Source: Solen grandis
Lineage: Eukaryota; Mollusca; Bivalvia; Adapedonta; Solenidae
DNA: 64,000 nucleotides
Assembly: GCA_021229015.1 (NCBI GenBank)
Contig: CM037789.1
Span: forward strand, 31,420,036-31,484,035
Direction: 5' to 3'
Part shown: one piece after another, positions 56,502-64,000 of the stretch
Layout: each line of letters begins with the position of its first letter
How positions within the stretch are numbered: the stretch's first letter is position 1
The notes under the pieces: generated by a model
The model's input: only the letters and a program-made list of their open reading frames with translations
What the model was told of the DNA's origin: nothing
Database searches by the model: none
Translations under genes and position numbers: made by a program

Positions 56502-57799
56502 GTCTTACTTCTTGTGCACTCATCGACCCTGTGTCCTTGTCTTAAGCACAAAAAACAGCAACCTCGGATCTTTCTCTTTCGGGCCTCTATTGTCTTGTAT
56601 CTTTTACACTGATCACTCCAGTGTCTTTCTTCACAGTAGCGGCATAAGTCTCTATACTGGCTTATAGGTCCTCTTTGTCCATTATCTCTTGTACCAGCAA
56701 ACAAAGCTTCTGCCGAACTCTTTAGTGTGACTGGCTGATCTCCATGGTCGGTATCCCTGTTTACAGCACTTTTAGTTTCACTTGCTGCTTGTTCAGATTT
56801 TTCACGTGCAGACAGGTATCCTCTTAGAAAGTGTCTCAACCTCTTCACATCCCACTTCACTTCATTTCCCTTTTGAATCTCTAATTGCAAAAGCACTTCT
56901 TTGGGTAGTTTTGATGTTATAATTGAAACAAACACTGACTGGTTTGTATCTTGTCCCAAAGATTCTAGGCTTCTGAGATGTTTTTCCATTTTGTCATATA
57001 TTGCCCTTAGACTCCATGTCTTATTTGTTGCTGGAGCTAAATTGATAAGCTCTGTATAGTGAGAGTCAATGATTGGCTGTTTTTCACCAAATCTCTCTTT
57101 CAACAAATGAACTGCAACTTCATAATTTTCCCTTGATATGGTCAAGCCTGCAACTGTACTCTTTGCTTCTCCATGAATTTTACTGAAGAGATAGTTCAGC
57201 TTCTCTATTTCTGACAACTTTTCATTTCTGTGTATTGTTGCTTCAAATGCATCCCAGAATTCACTCCATTTCAGTCGTTCACCACTGAATGATGGGATAT
57301 CTAACTTAGGCAACTTGACTGAGGTCTCTTTCACTTTACTTTTCGTAGTCATTGCCATAAGAGTGTCCTGCTGATGTTCTAAATTCTGTTGCTGCATTGT
57401 CATTATCTCGTGCACTTGTTGTTGAAGCTGCATATGCATAGTTAACACTTGACTCATGCCTTCTTCAGGTGCTTTAGTCTTTGTATCCACTTCAAGTAAT
57501 GATAATTCAAATATAGCATCAGTTACATCAGATTGTAGAGCTATATCCTCCTCTATGATTCTCTCTATGTCCTTTAATTTTTCCTCTTTTTCCAAAAGAG
57601 CAGAAAGCGAATTCTGTGTAACTTCCAGCTTCTGTGTAAACTCCTTCAGTCTAAGCATACACAACCGAATTTTCTTAGAGTCCTTCTGTTCAATCTCTTC
57701 ACCCTCATAATCACTCAGTAACACACTGCTGTTTTCAATCTCCTTCGAAATCAGTGTCCTGTACCTAGTTCTTGTCGCCTTCAGACTTGTAAGAGACAT
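56414..57799 (-). pseudogene. BEL copy 1 Gag (frameshifted before Pol)
   Basis: From the ATG at 57799 ('MSLTSLKATRTRYRTL') a coiled-coil-like N-terminus is followed by a DUF1759 Gag domain at about residues 160-310 ('KLPKLDIPSFSGERLKWSEF') and by Cys/His knuckles near the end ('CRYCEERHWSDQC', 'CCFLCLRQGHRVDEC'). In copy 2 the frame runs on into Pol. Here the T-rich tract near 56478-56487 differs from copy 2 by one base in length, which shifts the frame and ends the ORF 20 or so codons later. Confidence 0.9.
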
Positions 57800-57871
57800 T
57801 TTATCTATTTGAAGTTTATCTTCCTAAAACTATTCACTTTATCATATCACTGGATTCAATGTCAATTTCAA

Positions 57872-57886
57872 CGGCTCGCGGGACCA
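57872..57886 (-). other. BEL primer-binding site
   Basis: On the minus strand TGGTCCCGCGAGCCG begins 5 nt after the 5' LTR end. TGG complements a tRNA CCA end. I do not assign the tRNA. Confidence 0.65.
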
Positions 57887-57891
57887 AATAA

Positions 57892-58534
57892 TGTGGTGGT
57901 TGGTACTTGAAATTATAAGTAAAACATTTTTTTTTTATTTACAATTTAATTTTCCTTTCCTTTTTTTCACCACATTAGGAAAAACACATAATTCAAATGA
58001 TTAAAATAATTGAATGCGAAGCACAAACACACTTATTTAACACTAGGATAATTAATCTTTTTTCTATTCTTTTATTTATATTTTCACACTTGGATTCTTA
58101 ATGGATCATTGATATCACAAACTTTTCACGTATTATTATATATTTATCCTTAGGAATCTTGATGGCGCATTTTAATCCAATTGAATAGCACTTGAATACA
58201 CAATAAATCCAATTTGAATTAAACACATTTTTCACTTGTACTTTTTTTTATGTTAAAAAGCTTACTATTTATGTTCAAAATTAATAACATTCAAAAAGGT
58301 TTTAGAGCATAATATTTTTTGGCCTTACATAATTGTAATAATAACATCTTAAACAAAATATAATCATTATCAATATGAAAATTAGTCAATAAAATTGACT
58401 TTGTAAAAAAGATATTAACATTTTCCCAATTAAGAATTACCTCCCTTTACTGTTAACACTATTAATAAATTACTTCCCTTTAATGAAATATTTAGCTGTT
58501 TTTGTTTCTGTTTATATTCGTGATATTCACGACA
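57892..58534 (-). repeat. BEL LTR 2 (5' LTR of copy 1 and 3' LTR of copy 2)
   Basis: 643 bp, shared by the two tandem copies. Same TG/CA ends and palindromic terminus as LTR 1. Confidence 0.92.
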
Positions 58535-58604
58535 CTCCCCACAGACACAAAAAGTAAGTATTTTCTACCGCGAACAAAGTAATTCATGTTTTAAGGAGTG
58601 CAGA

Positions 58605-59435
58605 TTAGAGATTGTCTTCCTGATCCTCATAAAACACTTTTATTTTTCTCCTAGCATTCTGAGCAGCCTGACGTTGCGGTCTAGGCTGTATAGTTCTCTC
58701 ATCCCTATGATCTTCCTCACACCTAGCTGCTTTGGGGGTCACAACATCCGCAGGACACTCAATTGGATATAGTAGATTTAAAGGGCGTCTGAGTTCCTTT
58801 CCTGATGATACCATCACTGTTGCTGCACGTACTGCTCCATCGTGACTTTTTATCAACTCCGTAATCTTTCCCATTCTCCACGTACCCCTTGGTAGGTTAT
58901 CCTTAACCAACACAACATCTCCTTCAGTTGCTGCACCATGAAAAGTCACCCTTTGTGTTTTCAGTTTGGATTGATATCTCTCTCTTAGGTTTAACAAGTA
59001 ATCCTCGCGCCACACTGTCCAAAATCTTTCAAGGAGTTTTTGTCCTTTCTTCCATTCCTGAAGTAAGCGATCACGTGATCCAACACAAGGCTTGTATTCC
59101 TCATCCAAATCACTATCTTCAGTGGCATTATGAGCTAGTCCAATTTTAGGATTCACACTTAAGAAATGAGCCGGGGTCAGTGCGTAGTTTGACTCAATGT
59201 CTTCTCCCACATAAGAAATTGGTCTTGAGTTTATAACAGCCTCAGCTTCAATTAGGCATGTTAACAATTGTTCATATGTGAGGCAAAGTTTTCCCATCAC
59301 CTTTCGTAACGCTCGTTTTACTACACCGACTAACCGTTCGTAAAATCCCCCCCATCCATGGGGCAAGCTGTATGATAAACTTCCATGAAATTCCCTGGTT
59401 TGCAATATATGTGGTAACGGTTTCATCTGAAACAA
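58605..59435 (-). pseudogene. BEL copy 2 integrase C-terminus with DUF5641-like tail
   Basis: The predicted protein is identical to that at 52200-53030, including the upstream frame break at the same G7 run (59347-59353). Confidence 0.88.
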
Positions 59436-61287
59436 TGTCTTTCCACATCAACTCAGTTACTTCACTTGCTAACTTGAAGTTGGAAGCATTGTCACTTATA
59501 ATTTGCTTAGGGACTCCATTCCTAGCTATGAATCGTCGCAATCCTAATATGAATTGTTCTGATGTCATGTCCGGTATAAGTTCAAGACGTATTGCTCTGG
59601 TTACTGAGCAGGTAAAAAGACATACCCACACCTTTTTGGTCTCAGAATTGGTCTTGATGAATAGTTGGCCAAAGTAGTCAATTCCTGTATATGTAAAGGG
59701 TGGTGTCTGTATAACACGTTTTGCTGGTAGATTAGGCATTTCAGGCATCCTGTAAGGTCCTCCCTCATGACGAAGACACACATGACAACCGTTTAGTAAT
59801 TTTCTAACAACAGCACGTCCATGGGGAATCCAAAATTTTTGTCTGATCTGACTTAAGGTTTGTGCAACACCACTATGTTGATTCTGCTTGTGAACTCCGA
59901 GAACCACTAGTTGAGTGAATTTTTCTTTCTTTGGCAAAAGAATTGGATGTTTGGCAGCATAACTCAGGTCTGACTCTCCCAACCTGCCTTTACAGCGAAT
60001 AAGTCCTCCAGAGTCAAGGTATAAACCAAGTTGCATTTTCAAGCTGTTCTTTGAACCACCTTTAATAGATCTGATCACATCTTTGAAACTTGTCTGTTGA
60101 ACATATATCAACCACATTTGTTCAGCTTTAGAAATCTCATCAGATGTCAATGTTAAATCCACCACCTTTTCTTTCTTGAGCTTTCTGATAAAACGCAATG
60201 CTAGAGCCGTCACTCTAAGTAGTTTCATTACACTTGAGAACTTTTCACAATCTATACCTAGTGGAGGTGAAACATCATCTGAGCCACACTCACTTGTACC
60301 ATTAATATCTGTTGCCAGTAATTTTGCTTCATAAAACACTGTACATTTCCTCTCTTCAATTTTAATTCTTTCTCTTGTCTGTTCAGTGATGTCAACCTTC
60401 TTTTCCTCTGGCCATTGGTCATCTTGCTTGCTTAGCCATCTTGGTCCATGCCACCACAGGTTATTAGTTTCCAAATCGGGAGTGGTTGTACCCCTAGTGG
60501 CAACATCCGCGGGGTTTTCATTTGTATGAATATACCTGAAGTCAATGTCCATGGTATGTTTGCGAATTTCATTTATTCTGTTTTGGACAAAAACAGTTAA
60601 TGTCTTAGTAGAGTTTATCCAATGCAGAACACACTGTGAGTCCGTCCATAGCACAGTTTGACATGTAGGTAACTTCAATTGTTCTTTCACATATGAAACA
60701 CTCCTTGTTCCAATTAAAACTGCCAGCAATTCAAGTCTTGTTATGCTCATTTTGTTCTTGGGAGCTAATCGTGACTTAGCAAAGAGTAGATCACATCTAG
60801 TCTCTACTCCATCGGTTTGATAGAGATACACTGTTGTTGCATAGGCATGCTTAGATGCGTCACAGAAGGAAATAATCTTGTACGTTACAGTACCTTCCAG
60901 TCCAATATATCTTTGTAACTGTATTTCAGACAAAGAGTTCATGTCTTCAGCAATCTCAATCCATTTTGACATTTCCTCCGTAGGTAAGACTTCATCCCAT
61001 TCATTTCCATTCTCCCAAAGTTTTTGTAGGAATATCTTTCCTTTCAGTGTCACAGGAGAATATATACCTAGTGGATCAAAAGTTGAAGCAATCTGACTTA
61101 ATACTTTTCTCTTGGTGATATTCCTATCCTCACTTTTATCCGCCTTTCCTGAACTCAAACTAATACAGTCCGTTTTCACATTCCAGTTATGTCCAAGAAC
61201 CTTGATCACAGTACCCTTTGCACGATCAGTTTCTGTTATCTGATCCATTACTTCCTCACTATTGGAACTCCATTCCCTCAAATTCAT
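59272..61287 (-). pseudogene. BEL copy 2 Pol: end of reverse transcriptase, RNase H, integrase core
   Basis: 671 codons. It starts downstream of the reverse transcriptase active-site deletion, carries RNase H and the complete integrase zinc finger and two catalytic aspartates in one frame (unlike copy 1), and leaves frame at the G7 run. The first methionine is an internal residue of Pol, not a real start. Confidence 0.9.
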
Positions 61288-61379
61288 AGAAGCCTGTTCA
61301 AATTGCCACTTTCCTTCTTTGAGGTCTTTACTGCTTCCTCTACAGTATCTGCACCAGTGATCTTTTTCTCAATTTGTCC

Positions 61380-63998
61380 CTAGCAGAAACGGGCTAATAT
61401 TATCCCAAATGGCACTCTACAAAATCTGTATTCCTGCTGATTGTGTTTGTCAATGCTGTTGAGTTCACAGTCCTTTAACCACACAAAACGTGTAGCATTG
61501 CGCTCTTGCGATTGAAGTCCTAATTGTAGGAATGCTTTTTCTATGTCAGCTGTCAAGGCTACCTGTTTCATCCTGAATCTTAGCAGCAAACCACACATAT
61601 CTTTTAACATGACAGGTCCTCGAAATAAGCAATCATTAAGACTCGGGTTTGTAGGTTTTGTTTTGGCTGAGGCATCATATACAATCCGAATCTTTGTGGT
61701 ATCCTTAGATGGTGTTATGACACAGTGGTGGGGAATATAGTGTTTCAAACTTGCCTCTCCTTCTTTGTCCTCCTGAACTTTCTCTATGATCCCAAGCTTC
61801 AACTGTTCTTGTATAATGGCATCATATTTCTCCATTAGCTCCTTATTCCCTTGCAGCTTTCTCATTAAGGACTTAAAGCGGCCTATTGCCAAACTTCTAT
61901 TGTCAGGAAGGTCATTTCCATCCTCCTTCCACGGCCATGTAACATAATACCTATTGTCCTGATATTGCACAGATTGCTCGAATTTGTTGAGTGCCTCCTC
62001 GTCACCCTTGTCCTCAATCTTTTCTCTTATTCCTATTGTTTCAAGGTTCCAAAATTCTTCAATATTTGGCTGTTTTGGTAAGGATGCATCAACATCAGAA
62101 AGCAGTGTAGTTTCCCTCCTTATGTCATATCCATAAGATAGAATCAACATGCTAGGTTCCGCGTCTTCATATGTATTTGATGTGCGGCCACTCAATATCC
62201 ATCCAAACTTCGATCCCAACAGATAAAGTCCCTCCTGAACTTCTATCTTTTTTGGTAACACAACGTCTAGGTAGTAATCATTACCTATCAGTAACTCTAT
62301 TGTGGATGTCTCAACGTCTGTTGGCAGGCTGTCCGCCAGATGGAATGAGTTCAGCAAATACTTCCAGGTTGCTTCAGCCTGAAAATTCACTGGCCTTCTA
62401 ACTATTGACCCTGTTATTTCTGGAACAACATTTGCGTTTACTGGAAGAACTTCACCGCCTTTAAGTTTCAGTTCAATCTTGGTAGTTGGTGTTTTTATGG
62501 TTTTAGGTTTATTTGAACCAAATGTCACCAGTTTAACCTCTTGTTGCTCTCCTAATTTCAGGTTGAGTCTTTTTGCTAGAGATTCCGTCACATATGTTCG
62601 TTGGCTTCCAGAGTCCAATAGTACACGGATCTCTTGGGACTTTCCAGTGTTAGGGTTCATAGCTGCAGTTGTAGCCGTCTGCATTAACACCATCTCATGT
62701 GAAGAAACCAACACATTCTCAGCTGATGAGGTCTGTTTTTGTATTTCCTCTACTAAATGAGCACTTTCTTTTCTCTCAGAGGGAAATTGCTGTGGGCACA
62801 AACTTCTGTGGTGATTGTTTTTCTTCTTGCAGTAAACACATGTCTTACTTCTTGTGCACTCATCGACCCTGTGTCCTTGTCTTAAGCACAAAAAACAGCA
62901 ACCTCGGATCTTTCTCTTTCGGGCCTCTATTGTCTTGTATCTTTTACACTGATCACTCCAGTGTCTTTCTTCACAGTAGCGGCATAAGTCTCTATACTGG
63001 CTTATAGGTCCTCTTTGTCCATTATCTCTTGTACCAGCAAACAAAGCTTCTGCCGAACTCTTTAGTGTGACTGGCTGATCTCCATGGTCGGTATCCCTGT
63101 TTACAGCACTTTTAGTTTCACTTGCTGCTTGTTCAGATTTTTCACGTGCAGACAGGTATCCTCTTAGAAAGTGTCTCAACCTCTTCACATCCCACTTCAC
63201 TTCATTTCCCTTTTGAATCTCTAATTGCAAAAGCACTTCTTTGGGTAGTTTTGATGTTATAATTGAAACAAACACTGACTGGTTTGTATCTTGTCCCAAA
63301 GATTCTAGGCTTCTGAGATGTTTTTCCATTTTGTCATATATTGCCCTTAGACTCCATGTCTTATTTGTTGCTGGAGCTAAATTGATAAGCTCTGTATAGT
63401 GAGAGTCAATGATTGGCTGTTTTTCACCAAATCTCTCTTTCAACAAATGAACTGCAACTTCATAATTTTCCCTTGATATGGTCAAGCCTGCAACTGTACT
63501 CTTTGCTTCTCCATGAATTTTACTGAAGAGATAGTTCAGCTTCTCTATTTCTGACAACTTTTCATTTCTGTGTATTGTTGCTTCAAATGCATCCCAGAAT
63601 TCACTCCATTTCAGTCGTTCACCACTGAATGATGGGATATCTAACTTAGGCAACTTGACTGAGGTCTCTTTCACTTTACTTTTCGTAGTCATTGCCATAA
63701 GAGTGTCCTGCTGATGTTCTAAATTCTGTTGCTGCATTGTCATTATCTCGTGCACTTGTTGTTGAAGCTGCATATGCATAGTTAACACTTGACTCATGCC
63801 TTCTTCAGGTGCTTTAGTCTTTGTATCCACTTCAAGTAATGATAATTCAAATATAGCATCAGTTACATCAGATTGTAGAGCTATATCCTCCTCTATGATT
63901 CTCTCTATGTCCTTTAATTTTTCCTCTTTTTCCAAAAGAGCAGAAAGCGAATTCTGTGTAACTTCCAGCTTCTGTGTAAACTCCTTCAGTCTAAGCAT
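61380..63998 (-). pseudogene. BEL copy 2 Gag-Pol, truncated at both ends
   Basis: The frame is open from the window edge. Its first methionine corresponds to about residue 48 of copy 1 Gag, so the true start is outside. It runs through the DUF1759 domain, the knuckles, the protease (DSGS) and reverse transcriptase motif A ('VALTADIEKAFLQLGL') in one ORF. It stops at 61380, where the sequence encoding motif C (YVDN) in copy 1 is replaced by 16 unrelated bases. Confidence 0.92.
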
Positions 63999-64000
63999 AC

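Larger units (their letters stand above)
51486..58534 (-). mobile_element. BEL/Pao LTR retrotransposon, copy 1 (complete structure, frameshifted)
   Basis: Both LTRs are present (51486-52129 and 57892-58534). The internal part encodes, on the minus strand, Gag, protease, reverse transcriptase, RNase H and integrase, ordered as in BEL/Pao. It lies antisense in an NPEPPS intron. Three frame breaks are visible: near 56480 between Gag and Pol, near 53415 before integrase, and at the G7 run at 52942-52948. Flanking bases 51481-51485 are 'ctggt', a candidate half of a 5 bp target duplication. Confidence 0.93.
57892..64000 (-). mobile_element. BEL/Pao LTR retrotransposon, copy 2 (runs off right edge)
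   Basis: It shares LTR 2 with copy 1. The internal part is nearly identical to copy 1 at an offset of 6405-6406 bp up to 61320, then 6339-6340 bp, because of a 65-67 bp net loss near 61320-61400. Gag and Pol are in one frame here. The outer 5' LTR and the start of Gag lie beyond the window. Confidence 0.93.

Noticed and set aside
1..64000. Bacterial-type systems (defence, toxin, phage, operons)
   Set aside because: Spliced genes, SINEs, LTR elements and sparse coding density show eukaryotic DNA; nothing supports a prokaryotic system.

Overview
This is AT-rich animal genomic DNA with spliced genes, many tRNA-derived SINEs, LINE, Ty3/gypsy-like and BEL/Pao retrotransposon sequence, and one 100-N assembly gap. 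SINE bodies resembling known bivalve families (shared 'ggaagccttccagctgg' and 'ttggcgctcagcatataa' cores) and lineage-typical tandem repeats suggest a bivalve mollusc. The species cannot be named from the sequence alone.

Layout. 1-2130: two broken LINE fragments on the minus strand. 2655-6870: a partial, decayed copy (A) of the 5' end of a puromycin-sensitive aminopeptidase gene (NPEPPS), a SINE, a relic of a GPCR 3' flank and duplicated flanking DNA. 7267-8352: a tandem-repeat element. 9573-10826: an intact single-exon class A GPCR (minus). 12419-15590: a broken, 5'-truncated Ty3/gypsy-like element (minus), followed by two tRNA-like repeats. 17345-21342: a second decayed 5' copy (B) of NPEPPS. 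22303-24298: a non-coding element with a palindromic head. 24475-25852: the second GPCR paralogue (minus), split by the N gap. 28715-33300: duplicated flank carrying a 3.1 kb insertion. 33650-51327: the main NPEPPS copy (C) on the plus strand; fifteen exons are visible and the 3' end lies beyond the window. 51486-64000: a tandem BEL/Pao array (LTR-internal-LTR-internal) antisense in an NPEPPS intron, running off the right edge.

The organising theme is local segmental duplication. A block holding the NPEPPS promoter and first exons, an opposite-strand GPCR and an intergenic flank has been copied repeatedly. Two NPEPPS 5' copies decayed, two GPCR copies stayed open, and different transposons landed in different copies, so the copies provide empty sites for each other.

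The aminopeptidase copy C keeps all zinc-site residues, but the conserved block expected between its exons 3 and 4 is missing and exon 4 starts out of frame. It is therefore either an assembly error or a damaged gene. I found no convincing new multi-gene system. The most unusual signals are a minisatellite in intron 4 made from the splice-acceptor/exon-5 junction, the palindrome-headed non-coding elements, the N gap that appears to hide no missing bases, and the tandem BEL copies with different, complementary lesions.
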